Shown here: one piece after another, positions 1 to 6,569 of the stretch | How positions within the stretch are numbered: the stretch's first letter is position 1 | Layout of the letters: each line of letters starts with the position of its first letter | DNA from: JAZQLP01 sp045629205 | Lineage (GTDB): Bacteria; Bacillota; Clostridia; Oscillospirales; UBA644 | Length of the DNA: 8,201 nucleotides | Direction: 5' to 3' | Assembly (NCBI GenBank): GCA_045629205.1 | Contig: JAZQQT010000008.1 | Span: 1-8,201 of the forward strand | Notes under the pieces: model-generated | The model's database searches: none | What the model saw: the letters and a program-made list of their open reading frames with translations, nothing else | What the model was told of the DNA's origin: nothing | Position numbers and translations under genes: made by a program

Positions 1-29
1 TTTTCATGCACCGCACGGTGCGCTTCATT

Positions 30-60
30 GAAAAAAGCATCGCATTGCGATGCTTTTTTC
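30..60 (-). terminator. Intrinsic terminator of the tRNA-Ala gene
   Basis: This is a perfect inverted repeat directly after the CCA end of the tRNA. On the minus strand the GC core GCATCG pairs with CGATGC across a short loop, flanked by six A:U pairs, and ends in TTTTTTC. This is the classical Rho-independent layout. The symmetry (A-run before, T-run after) means it could also stop a plus-strand transcript entering from the left. Confidence 0.88.
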
Positions 61-136
61 TGGTGGACCTGGAGGGATTCGAACCCTTGACCTCCGCGTT
101 GCGAACGCGGCGCTCTCCCAACTGAGCTACGGGCCC
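61..136 (-). tRNA. tRNA-Ala, anticodon CGC
   Basis: On the minus strand the 76 nt fold into a full cloverleaf. It has a D-arm GCTC/GAGC, an anticodon stem CCGCG/CGCGG around the loop TTCGCAA, a T-loop TTCGAAT and an encoded CCA. The anticodon CGC reads the alanine codon GCG. The G3:U70 pair and A73, the known alanine identity elements, are both present and support the assignment. Two oddities are a C6:A67 mismatch in the acceptor stem and an A49:C65 mismatch at the base of the T-stem. The gene appears monocistronic, with its own promoter and terminator. Confidence 0.95.
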
Positions 137-162
137 ATACGATATCTGTTTTTTTCGACAGA

Positions 163-191
163 ATAATATCACATCTTGATTCAAAAATCAA
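163..191 (-). promoter_or_regulatory. Sigma-A-type promoter of the tRNA-Ala gene
   Basis: On the minus strand, TTGATT (-35, 186-191) is followed by exactly 17 bp and TATTAT (-10, 163-168). This places the start of transcription near 156, about 20 nt before the mature tRNA 5' end, leaving a short leader to be trimmed by RNase P. The site lies between the operon terminator and the tRNA, so the tRNA has an independent transcription unit. Confidence 0.75.
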
Positions 192-199
192 TATGCGAT

Positions 200-233
200 A
201 TAAAAAATATCGGGGAATCTTTCCGATTCCCCG
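200..233 (-). terminator. Intrinsic terminator of the sugar operon
   Basis: On the minus strand a perfect 9-bp stem, CGGGGAATC / GATTCCCCG, closes a 5-nt loop (211-233). It is followed by ATATTTTTTATA. It lies 13 bp after the stop codon of the last operon gene and upstream of the tRNA promoter, so it ends the minus-strand transcript cleanly. Confidence 0.88.
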
Positions 234-246
234 CATACTGTTTCGA

Positions 247-1287
247 TTATTTCAACGAAGGCGCAGACAAATTCTTTTCGGTGATAAAATCATTTATCTT
301 GCCTTTACCTTCGATAACGCCGATTTCTACCGACGTTTTTATTGAAGAAAACGCTTTAAGAATCTCGATCTTGCCGTTTTCCATCGACGTTTGCCTGTCT
401 GTTCCCCACGTATTGCAAGGCTCGAGAGCAAGAACGTAATCGTGTGATTTCATATTCTTCCATTCAAGGAATCTCGGGAGAGTGTCCGTATCAAACGCGA
501 CGTAGCCGGCAAGTTCCTTTTCGGGATTAAACAGCATCGCATAAGCCTTGTCGGTCTTTGTCTGCCCGAGATACAGTTCCTCGCCGCGTCTGTCTATCGG
601 AGCCGTCATCTGCGACGGATCGCCGACAAGTGAGACGAGAGAAGACATTCCTGCTTTTGTTGTAAAAACACGGCAGCACTCGTCGAGAAGCGGATAACCG
701 AAATTGATATGATACAAAAGCATAAAAGGTTCGTCGGTGCAATCGAGATTTGTAATCGTATCGTTTATTTTAAGCGAACCGGCATTCAGTGACGTTTCGA
801 TATTGCGGCGGATTACGAGATGGGAGCCATACATACGCTTCTGGTGGATCTCGCCGTTTGCTCCTATTACAAAATCGTTATCCCGCCATTCGGCGTATGT
901 GCCGAAGTTTTCGGCGGGAACAGCCGAAACTCTGCCGTGAACGGGATATGTCACACCGTCGGCAACGCAGTTACCTCCCACATTGTCGAGTCCGCAGGTG
1001 GAAAGCATACCGCCCTGCCACTGGTGGGAAAACTCGCCCGCAGCGGCGGAATAACGGGTTGGCGACTGAATCCCGTTGCGGGAATGGAATGATACGTTCA
1101 CGCCTTTATACGACAAATCGTAAATATCCATACAGCGGTCGGGTATGACCGTAAAACGGAGACCCGCCTGATTGTAAAATTCGGCAGCTTCCACGCCTTT
1201 CGCAAACGATTCGGAAAGCGTATATTTTTTTATACCGCATACCTGATCGAAATTGCCGACTTTTCTGAGCAATTCCGTATCCATCAT
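247..1287 (-). CDS. DUF4432 (aldose 1-epimerase / galactose mutarotase-like) protein
   Basis: The 346-residue protein resembles the DUF4432 branch of the galactose-mutarotase-like beta-sandwich fold. Members are thought to bind or interconvert sugar anomers and commonly sit in sugar catabolic clusters. Candidate active-site residues, aligned by eye to GalM, are the H117-G118 pair in a YPVHGR stretch, H193 in LYHINFGYPL and E279 in LALEPCNTWG. The last resembles the catalytic glutamate strand of GalM. There is no signal peptide, so the protein should be cytoplasmic. The start ATG overlaps the upstream yjbQ-like stop as ATGA, indicating translational coupling. A second in-frame ATG follows immediately (1284-1282) and fits the weak GGGTGA site slightly better. 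It is the last gene before the terminator. Family assignment is good; enzymatic activity and substrate are not shown by the sequence. Confidence 0.85.
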   Translation of the reverse strand: MMDTELLRKVGNFDQVCGIKKYTLSESFAKGVEAAEFYNQAGLRFTVIPDRCMDIYDLSYKGVNVSFHSRNGIQSPTRYSAAAGEFSHQWQGGMLSTCGLDNVGGNCVADGVTYPVHGRVSAVPAENFGTYAEWRDNDFVIGANGEIHQKRMYGSHLVIRRNIETSLNAGSLKINDTITNLDCTDEPFMLLYHINFGYPLLDECCRVFTTKAGMSSLVSLVGDPSQMTAPIDRRGEELYLGQTKTDKAYAMLFNPEKELAGYVAFDTDTLPRFLEWKNMKSHDYVLALEPCNTWGTDRQTSMENGKIEILKAFSSIKTSVEIGVIEGKGKINDFITEKNLSAPSLK

Positions 1288-1778
1288 TCACCCATTATAA
1301 CGACGTCGACAGTGCGTTTTCTTGCCCTGGTCTGGTCGAAATCTATAAAGTAGATAAAGCCGAACTCACCGAGATCCATCTCGCCGTCGAACACCGCGAT
1401 CACTTCGCTTCTGCCCACGAGAGCGGAACGCAGATGCGCGTCGGTATTATGGCATCCTCTGGCGTCTTCGTCGTGTTCTGCGGCGAATTTAAGCGCCTTG
1501 GGACCGGGATGCAGATACATACCTTCCTTGCGCTGTGTGGGAAGAAAACTCTCAAACATTTCGACGAAATCCTGCTGAAGGGTTTCAAGCCCCGTCATTG
1601 ACATATCGAAAGCAGCCTCCTGGGTGATGACACAGCAGGTGGTGTGATGCGAATAAACCGTTACGGTTCCCGTTTTTATTCCGGATTTTCCGAGCGCTTC
1701 TTTGACCTGTTCGGTCACATTATGGAAAGTGGGTCTGCCGTTTTCGGACATTACCTGAAATTTTTCGGCGTATACCAT
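1284..1778 (-). CDS. YjbQ / UPF0047 (COG0432) family protein
   Basis: The 164-residue cytoplasmic protein carries the UPF0047 pattern. H45-T46-T47 is followed by a glutamate at 54 and an aspartate at 58. The H102 region is followed by N111-T-D-A-H115, then V121-G122, the glycine-rich DGEMDLG turn (131-137), and DFDQTRARKR ending in a beta strand to MGE. The family is annotated from weak in vivo thiamine-phosphate synthase activity (TIGR00149), but its true role is unsettled. The protein seems longer than the usual roughly 130-140 residues, with extra sequence at about 60-105. The usual TWQ after the glycine turn reads EFG here. The start has an AGGAG site (1785-1789) 6 nt upstream that overlaps the stop codon of the TPI-like gene, so the two are coupled. 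Its place inside a sugar operon suggests a metabolite-related role, which is inference. Confidence 0.88.
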   Translation of the reverse strand: MVYAEKFQVMSENGRPTFHNVTEQVKEALGKSGIKTGTVTVYSHHTTCCVITQEAAFDMSMTGLETLQQDFVEMFESFLPTQRKEGMYLHPGPKALKFAAEHDEDARGCHNTDAHLRSALVGRSEVIAVFDGEMDLGEFGFIYFIDFDQTRARKRTVDVVIMGE

Positions 1779-1789
1779 ATTTTTCTCCT

Positions 1790-2503
1790 TTATTTATCGA
1801 GTCCGTTTGCTTTACGGTCGTCGATGGCTTTTCTTACGGCGGCAATCATATCCTCCGCCATTTTGTATGGGTCTTCCGACTTGAAGATACCGGAAGCAGC
1901 TCCCGTTGCCTCACAGCCGGCATAAATGAAATCGTAAACTTCCTTGGGCGTTTTAACGCCGGCAGCCTGTTCAACGAGAATGTCGGGGTATATATCCTTG
2001 ACCGCTCTTATATTGGTTTCGACGTATTCGGGGCTGGAAACTCCTCCGCCTCCGCCGATAAGTTCGTTGGGTTCGGGATTGATTATATCGGGATGAAGCT
2101 GGGCAAGTGCCTGTGTTTCGGCTATGGAATCGGCGCATCCGAAAACGAGCAGATCGAGTTCGTGAGCTCTGTCGATGGTAGCTTTCATCTGCGGCAGTGT
2201 CATGGGCTTTTCACAGTGATTTATAACAACACCGCAGGCGCCTGCGGCTTTGATTGCTTCGGGAAGAACGTCCGCCATTCCTCTGCCCGGACGGAGAGTG
2301 TCCATATACGGGGCAAAGACATGAACGTGCTTTGTGTTTTCACATACTCTGCGGATTTCGGTATAAGGAACTATCATGGCAACGTCTACGTCGTATTTTT
2401 CGGCGCAGGCATCGGCGTGAAGCGCCATTTTGAGAACGTCGTCGCCGTAAACGTAATTTTTAAACCCGATTTCAAAATAAGGGGTGCGGATTTTGCGTTT
2501 CAT
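1790..2503 (-). CDS. Triosephosphate isomerase homologue (archaeal-type), probable sugar-phosphate isomerase
   Basis: The 237-residue TIM barrel most resembles the short archaeal-type triosephosphate isomerases. Visible blocks are the N-terminal IGFKNY (lysine K15), VLPEAIKAAGACG, VINHCEKPM (catalytic-type H96 and E98), PEPNELIGGGGG (catalytic-type E144 plus the flexible phosphate-gripping loop) and AASGIFKSEDP (phosphate-binding end). Lys, His and Glu of the TIM mechanism are all retained, but the Asn of the NxK motif is Gly13, and the loops around residues 67-78 and 149-155 differ. This suggests an isomerase acting on another ketose phosphate. TPI homologues acting on tetrulose phosphates are known in erythritol catabolism (EryH type). 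The start at 2503 is chosen because GGAGG lies 8 nt upstream. The longer reading from 2545 would run through the intercistronic hairpin and lacks a binding site. Its substrate is unproven. Confidence 0.85.
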   Translation of the reverse strand: MKRKIRTPYFEIGFKNYVYGDDVLKMALHADACAEKYDVDVAMIVPYTEIRRVCENTKHVHVFAPYMDTLRPGRGMADVLPEAIKAAGACGVVINHCEKPMTLPQMKATIDRAHELDLLVFGCADSIAETQALAQLHPDIINPEPNELIGGGGGVSSPEYVETNIRAVKDIYPDILVEQAAGVKTPKEVYDFIYAGCEATGAASGIFKSEDPYKMAEDMIAAVRKAIDDRKANGLDK

Positions 2504-2517
2504 ATTATAATCCTCCG

Positions 2518-2545
2518 ATGCCTGTCCGACGAATCGGACAGGCAT
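2518..2545 (-). other. Intercistronic stem-loop with UUCG tetraloop
   Basis: This is a perfect 12-bp inverted repeat, ATGCCTGTCCGA / TCGGACAGGCAT, separated by four bases. As minus-strand RNA the loop reads UUCG. It sits between the AraA-like stop (2558) and the ribosome binding site of the TPI-like gene (2512-2516). No U-tract follows, so it is not a standard intrinsic terminator. Plausible roles are 3' end protection of the upstream message, an RNase processing block that sets different levels of the genes on each side, or part of a longer regulatory fold. Confidence 0.8.
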
Positions 2546-2557
2546 TACGATAAATCA

Positions 2558-3949
2558 TTATTTAATAACTTCTACTTTGAATCCCATCATCTTGCCGAAC
2601 GCTTCGATTTCTGCGATGTCGGCATCGTAAACCAATGCGGAGTGATGAGTTCCTCCGATGAGGGAGTATGCCTTCAGAAAATCCTTGACGGACATGCACG
2701 GTTTGAGCCATCCCTGGATCTCGTCTTTGTAAATACCGAATTCAAGGCCTTTGTCGAGCATTTCGACGGGAGTCACTATCATGGTAAATCCTTCACCCAT
2801 AGGAGCAAGGTTTACGAGAACAGCGCTGCCTTCTCTCATACAGCCTACGGAACCTACGGTATCGCCGCAGCTGTTATAGTTGAACGGTTTGTCATAAAGA
2901 GCGGGCTTCCATTTTGCAAGACTCATATTCATTTCGCCCATGTGGCTCATGAGAAGAACATCGTTCTTCCAGTCGGGACAGAACATTTCGGTAAATGTGG
3001 TATTGGGATATACGGAACGGAAAGCGCCTACGAGACCTGCGGTGAGAACATCGCCTTCACCGGCGTAACCTTTACCCTTCATGAGCATTTTGCAGCATTC
3101 GTGGAAAGGCATCTTGGGTAAGCCGCAGATGTCGAGTGTAAGGAAGTTTACGGTGCAGGAATCAAGCTTGTTGTCTTCCATCCATTTACGGATGGCAAGA
3201 CCGGATTTGACTGCAAGACGGTAATTTTCGACGTTGGTGAATTTGAAGTCGAATATTTCTTTATCGGCTTCAATTTCGGCATCGATTTCGGCTTCGGTAA
3301 CTTTTTTGAGATATTTTGCGACTGCTTTTTTGTCAAATTCGAATACTTCCGCGCCGATACGGGCTTTATAATTTTCGGGAGTGATGAAGAAGTCGCCCAT
3401 TCCGGTAAAGGAACCGCCTACTGTTCCGACACGGGCGGTCGTGAATGCTTTTTTAACCTTTGCGGCACGGCACATTCCGGCAACTTCGGAAACGACTTCG
3501 CTGTGAAGCGCGTGTCCCACGCAAATCTGAAAATCACGGCCTCTCTGTCTGAGAAGATTGCACATATCCTGAACGCCGTGAATACCGTGGTTGGGAGTAA
3601 TAAGTCTCTTGTAGCCGGCTGTTCCGAGAAGGTCATAGTCGGGAGTGGTATCAAAAACGATAAGAGGAGCTTTTATTGAAAGCAGAGCCTCAATGGATTC
3701 GAGAGAAGGAGAATAGGCAAGATGCTGAGTGATAACGGCGTCAACATCCTGTTCGTTGAACATCTTTGCGGCAGCATCGAATTCGGGTTTGATGCGGCAG
3801 ACGGGCGCGGGAATGACCTCGATGTCTTCGCCTTCGATCATGGAGATGAGGGTGTGCATGTATTTTTCGAGAGGTTCACGGGTCTTCGGGTTGGAATCGT
3901 CGTATAATTTAATATAAAGAGGAAGATATCCTACTTTGATTTTACTCAT
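2558..3949 (-). CDS. AraA-fold (L-arabinose / L-fucose isomerase family) sugar isomerase
   Basis: The 463-residue protein is close to the length of L-arabinose isomerases (about 475-500). It would interconvert an aldose and its ketose in the cytoplasm using Mn2+ or a similar ion. All four positions matching the AraA metal and acid/base residues are visible: E298 in YAGEGDVLTA (AraA Glu306), E321 in TFTEMF (Glu333), H336 in LLMSHMGEM (His350) and the His pair 435-436 in GGTHHSALV (His450). The C-terminus, FKVEVIK, also ends like AraA. The N-terminal part (1-170) is divergent, as expected for substrate-specific relatives. The start has AGGAG 7 nt upstream, overlapping the stop of the amidohydrolase gene. 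No ribulokinase AraB or epimerase AraD gene is nearby, and the neighbouring kinase is of another type. The substrate is therefore left open and the araA name is not given. Confidence 0.88.
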   Translation of the reverse strand: MSKIKVGYLPLYIKLYDDSNPKTREPLEKYMHTLISMIEGEDIEVIPAPVCRIKPEFDAAAKMFNEQDVDAVITQHLAYSPSLESIEALLSIKAPLIVFDTTPDYDLLGTAGYKRLITPNHGIHGVQDMCNLLRQRGRDFQICVGHALHSEVVSEVAGMCRAAKVKKAFTTARVGTVGGSFTGMGDFFITPENYKARIGAEVFEFDKKAVAKYLKKVTEAEIDAEIEADKEIFDFKFTNVENYRLAVKSGLAIRKWMEDNKLDSCTVNFLTLDICGLPKMPFHECCKMLMKGKGYAGEGDVLTAGLVGAFRSVYPNTTFTEMFCPDWKNDVLLMSHMGEMNMSLAKWKPALYDKPFNYNSCGDTVGSVGCMREGSAVLVNLAPMGEGFTMIVTPVEMLDKGLEFGIYKDEIQGWLKPCMSVKDFLKAYSLIGGTHHSALVYDADIAEIEAFGKMMGFKVEVIK

Positions 3950-3959
3950 AATTTACTCC

Positions 3960-5021
3960 TTATTTTCCGTAGATGTCGCGGCGTGCGGCATCTATCAGAT
4001 TTTTAGCGTTGCTGTAGAAGCAGGGTTCAACGTCATTTGCGGTAAGACCGAGTTTTGTTGCGGCGCGTTTGAAGGACCTGATTTCTTCATACATAAAGAA
4101 GGTAAGCTTTTCGCCCTCTTCGGCAGATACCTCACGGAGATGCCTGTCCTGAGAAGGATCACCGTAAAGTCCCGGAGGAATGAGGTTGATATAAGTGTTG
4201 TTTTCTTCTATACGGCGCATACGCATACGCAGGATCGGGAAGTCGCTTCCGAACATGGCGTGTTTCGGGCCGAAGGATTCGAGAAGCTTTGTCATTGCAA
4301 ACTCGCAGGTGTTGGCGCAGAAGTCGAACATCAGGTCGGGAGCAGCCGAAAGGACCTTGAAAGCGTCGCCGACGTCGTTCGTATGATAAGCGCGGCCGAT
4401 ATGCGCAATGATAAGTTTTATATCGGGGTATTTTTCTTTGATTTCAAGAATCTGCGCAAGATTTACGGGGTCTTTGAGGCGGCCGTTGCGCGGAACATGA
4501 AGCATAACGATACCCTTCATCTTGTTTATTACGGCAAGCTGATGATGAGGGAAGAAATCGAAAATACGGATCTCGGCTTCCGGCAGATAGTCGGGTGAAA
4601 GTGAAAGATAACTCTTTATTCCGAGAAAACCGCCTTCCTTGATTTTCGGCTCTATTTCCTCTCCGCTCTGGGTGGGAAGGGTATAATAAAGCGCCGGATA
4701 TCCGGTTTTGCGTGCCGACTCGAGAACGTAATTGTTGAGAGCGGGTGCGGATTCTCTGTTAGTGCTTGTAAAGATAAGAGGTGTTACCTGTTTGCCGGGG
4801 AACATAAGGCGGTAGGTTTCCTGCAAATCTTCTATACTGTTATCCTCGGCAACGAGAGAAGGCCATTTAACGGCTCTTTCATCGTAATCCGGAGCATTTT
4901 TTTTGCGAAGTTCTTTTGTCCAGATATGACAATGAACGTCAATCATCTTGTCCGGTAAAAAGTCCTTCAATTCATTTTCGTAAACCGATTTATCGTAATC
5001 GGTTACTTTGAAAAGACTCAT
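3960..5021 (-). CDS. Amidohydrolase family protein (COG2159, PF04909-type)
   Basis: The 353-residue metal-dependent TIM-barrel protein has the amidohydrolase-2 ligand set. These are D28-x-H30-x-H32 on strand 1, H175 in IVMLHVPR, H207 in LIIAHIGRA and D260 in MFGSDFP near strand 8. The family includes sugar-lactone hydrolases and non-oxidative decarboxylases, so a role in opening a lactone or processing an acid from the same sugar is plausible but only inferred. A long N-terminal helix segment (about 40-75) precedes the second strand. There is no signal peptide. The start is set by AGGAGG (5031-5036) 9 nt upstream. The gene lies 21 bp after the kinase and 10 bp before the AraA-like isomerase, clearly within one operon. 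Confidence 0.88.
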   Translation of the reverse strand: MSLFKVTDYDKSVYENELKDFLPDKMIDVHCHIWTKELRKKNAPDYDERAVKWPSLVAEDNSIEDLQETYRLMFPGKQVTPLIFTSTNRESAPALNNYVLESARKTGYPALYYTLPTQSGEEIEPKIKEGGFLGIKSYLSLSPDYLPEAEIRIFDFFPHHQLAVINKMKGIVMLHVPRNGRLKDPVNLAQILEIKEKYPDIKLIIAHIGRAYHTNDVGDAFKVLSAAPDLMFDFCANTCEFAMTKLLESFGPKHAMFGSDFPILRMRMRRIEENNTYINLIPPGLYGDPSQDRHLREVSAEEGEKLTFFMYEEIRSFKRAATKLGLTANDVEPCFYSNAKNLIDAARRDIYGK

Positions 5022-5042
5022 CTGAGTTTTCCTCCTGATATT

Positions 5043-6521
5043 TTAAGATTTACTGTAAACATTTGATAATGTGCGCGCGATTCTTTTATATTCTGCAAAA
5101 AGCCCGGCATATTTCGCCGCGTTTTCGGGAATCGGATTATAGATTTTTTCCTGCATCGAAACGGCTTTTACGCCTGCTTCACTTGAGGCGAAAACTCCGC
5201 TTCCGACACCGGCAAGGACTGCGGCTCCGACACAGGTCAGGTCGGTAACAGAAGGAGTGCGGACAGAACAACCGGTAACATCGGCGACCATCTGAACCCA
5301 GAACGGACTCTTGGAGGCGCCGCCGGTAAGCCGAAGAGAGCGGATCGGAGATATTTTATTAAAGCTTTCGAGCATCCACGCGGTCTGAAAAACAATGCCT
5401 TCCATAACGGCGCGGGCAAGATGATATTTATCGTGCGATAAATCAAGTCCGACAAAAGTGCCCTTGCATTTTTCGTCGTTAAGCGGGAATCTCGCACCGG
5501 CGAAATAAGGGAAAAAGAAGAGACCGTTGCAGCCCGGTTCGATTTCGCCCGCTTTTTTATCGACAAAAGCGTAATCCGGCTTTTCGTCCTCGGCTCCCAT
5601 TATTTTTTTAAGATACCAGTCGAGCGAAACGCCGCCGGTAGCCATTGACGTAAGACAGCCCCACTGACCCGTTGCCGAAATCGCGTGAGAAAAACCGGTA
5701 GAGAAATCGGGAGCGTCGAGAAGCGCGGTGATGACCCACGCCGTGCCGGTTCCTATCATGATATCGCCGGCTCCGGATACTCCGGCTCCGAGAGTAGCCG
5801 CATACTGGTCGTGAGCGCCCGCAACGAGAACGGCATCGGGATTTATACCGAGCTGCTTCGCAACATCCGGAAGGATTTTGCCTATAACGGTTCCGGAAGG
5901 AACGATATCGGCAAGCTGAGATTCGTCGATTCCGCTGAATCCGAGTATTTTCTTATCGTATACGCCGTTTTTGATGTCGGCAAGAAGATTGATTCCGGCA
6001 TCGGAAATATCAATCAAAGCCTTTCCCGTCATACGGGCAGAAACGAAGTCCGGAACGGAAAGGAACATTTTTGTTTTTTCAAAGACTTCGGGGCAATTAT
6101 CTTTTATCCATTTTATCTGAAGAGCGTTGAGTCCCGACGAAACTTTGTAACCGGTCGTGGTATAAACGTATTCCGCCGAAAGAAGACTTTCGATTTCTTT
6201 TTTCTGAACCGTGGCTCGCTGGTCAGACCATACGATAGCCGGATAGGTGGGTTCAATGTTTTCGTCAACGGGAACAAGCGTTCCGCCCTGTGCCGAAAGT
6301 GAAATCCCGACGACCTTATTGCCTTCGTCCCCGACCGCCCCACGGACGGTTCCAACAACGGCGTTCCACCAGTCTTCGGGGTTCTGCTCTCTGAAGCCGA
6401 TATTCGGCGTATTTATACCGTAACCGCGGTAAGCGTGACCGAGGATACGGCCGTCTTCGGAAACGACCATGCTCTTTGTGCCGGTTGTTCCGACATCTAT
6501 ACCTATAAGATATCTTTCCAT
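5043..6521 (-). CDS. FGGY-family carbohydrate kinase (xylulokinase-like)
   Basis: The 492-residue protein has the length and architecture of FGGY kinases, two actin-like ATPase domains that phosphorylate sugars in the cytoplasm. Seen in order are the phosphate-1 motif IGIDVGTTGTKS (6-17), NPEDWW (47-52), WSDQR (98-102), the catalytic base D238 in GAHDQYAATLGAG, the phosphate-2 motif IGTGTAW (256-262) and the adenosine-binding TGGASKSPFW (399-408). The overall pattern is nearest xylulokinase. However, the position of the Met77-His78 sugar-contacting box of E. coli XylB reads A77-Q78 here, in SLSAQGGTL, so D-xylulose need not be its substrate. The start follows an AGGA site about 7 nt upstream. 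It is the first clear sugar gene of the operon, with a possible promoter just upstream. Confidence 0.92.
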   Translation of the reverse strand: MERYLIGIDVGTTGTKSMVVSEDGRILGHAYRGYGINTPNIGFREQNPEDWWNAVVGTVRGAVGDEGNKVVGISLSAQGGTLVPVDENIEPTYPAIVWSDQRATVQKKEIESLLSAEYVYTTTGYKVSSGLNALQIKWIKDNCPEVFEKTKMFLSVPDFVSARMTGKALIDISDAGINLLADIKNGVYDKKILGFSGIDESQLADIVPSGTVIGKILPDVAKQLGINPDAVLVAGAHDQYAATLGAGVSGAGDIMIGTGTAWVITALLDAPDFSTGFSHAISATGQWGCLTSMATGGVSLDWYLKKIMGAEDEKPDYAFVDKKAGEIEPGCNGLFFFPYFAGARFPLNDEKCKGTFVGLDLSHDKYHLARAVMEGIVFQTAWMLESFNKISPIRSLRLTGGASKSPFWVQMVADVTGCSVRTPSVTDLTCVGAAVLAGVGSGVFASSEAGVKAVSMQEKIYNPIPENAAKYAGLFAEYKRIARTLSNVYSKS

Positions 6522-6541
6522 AAATAAATCCTGTTGTTTCT

Positions 6542-6569
6542 TTTATATTTTATGCAAAAGCTCTGACAA
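6542..6569 (-). promoter_or_regulatory. Candidate promoter for the sugar operon
   Basis: On the minus strand TTGTCA (-35, 6564-6569) is followed by 16 bp and TATAAA (-10, 6542-6547). Transcription would start near 6535, only about 14 nt before the kinase start codon and a few nt before its AGGA site. The -35 half lies in the last codons of the membrane protein gene. The match is good, but AT-rich sequence gives chance matches and the leader would be very short. No operator palindrome or cre-like catabolite site was recognised around it. Confidence 0.4.

Noticed and set aside
1..34. Imperfect inverted repeat, GCACCG/CGGTGC with outer TTTTCA/TGAAAA
   Set aside because: The inner stem is only 6 bp with a 2-nt spacer and the outer arms are unequally spaced. 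It may be the edge of something beyond the window, but nothing can be supported from here.
61..160. tRNA gene as a possible integration (att) site for a mobile element
   Set aside because: No integrase gene, no direct repeat of the tRNA 3' end elsewhere in the window, and the neighbouring genes look like stable metabolic genes.
2504..2545. Upstream extension of the TPI-like gene by 14 residues (start at 2545)
   Set aside because: The added codons translate the hairpin, there is no binding site before 2545, and GGAGG is correctly spaced before the ATG at 2503.
2093..3121. Long plus-strand open frame of 342 codons opposite the TPI-like and AraA-like genes
   Set aside because: It spans the end of one recognisable gene, the hairpin and the start of another on the opposite strand. 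It has no ribosome binding site and its translation has no family-like motifs. It is a shadow of biased codon use.
3936..4598. Plus-strand open frame of 220 codons opposite the amidohydrolase
   Set aside because: It is fully antisense to a gene with intact catalytic motifs, has no start signal, and its composition is typical of a shadow frame.
5685..6302. Plus-strand open frame of 205 codons opposite the FGGY kinase
   Set aside because: It is antisense to conserved kinase motifs, with no promoter or ribosome binding site and an arginine/serine-rich composition typical of a spurious frame.
2558..6521. Reading the locus as a standard L-arabinose (araBAD) operon
   Set aside because: Only the isomerase resembles an ara enzyme. 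The kinase is xylulokinase-like rather than AraB, there is no AraD epimerase, and the other genes do not belong to that pathway.
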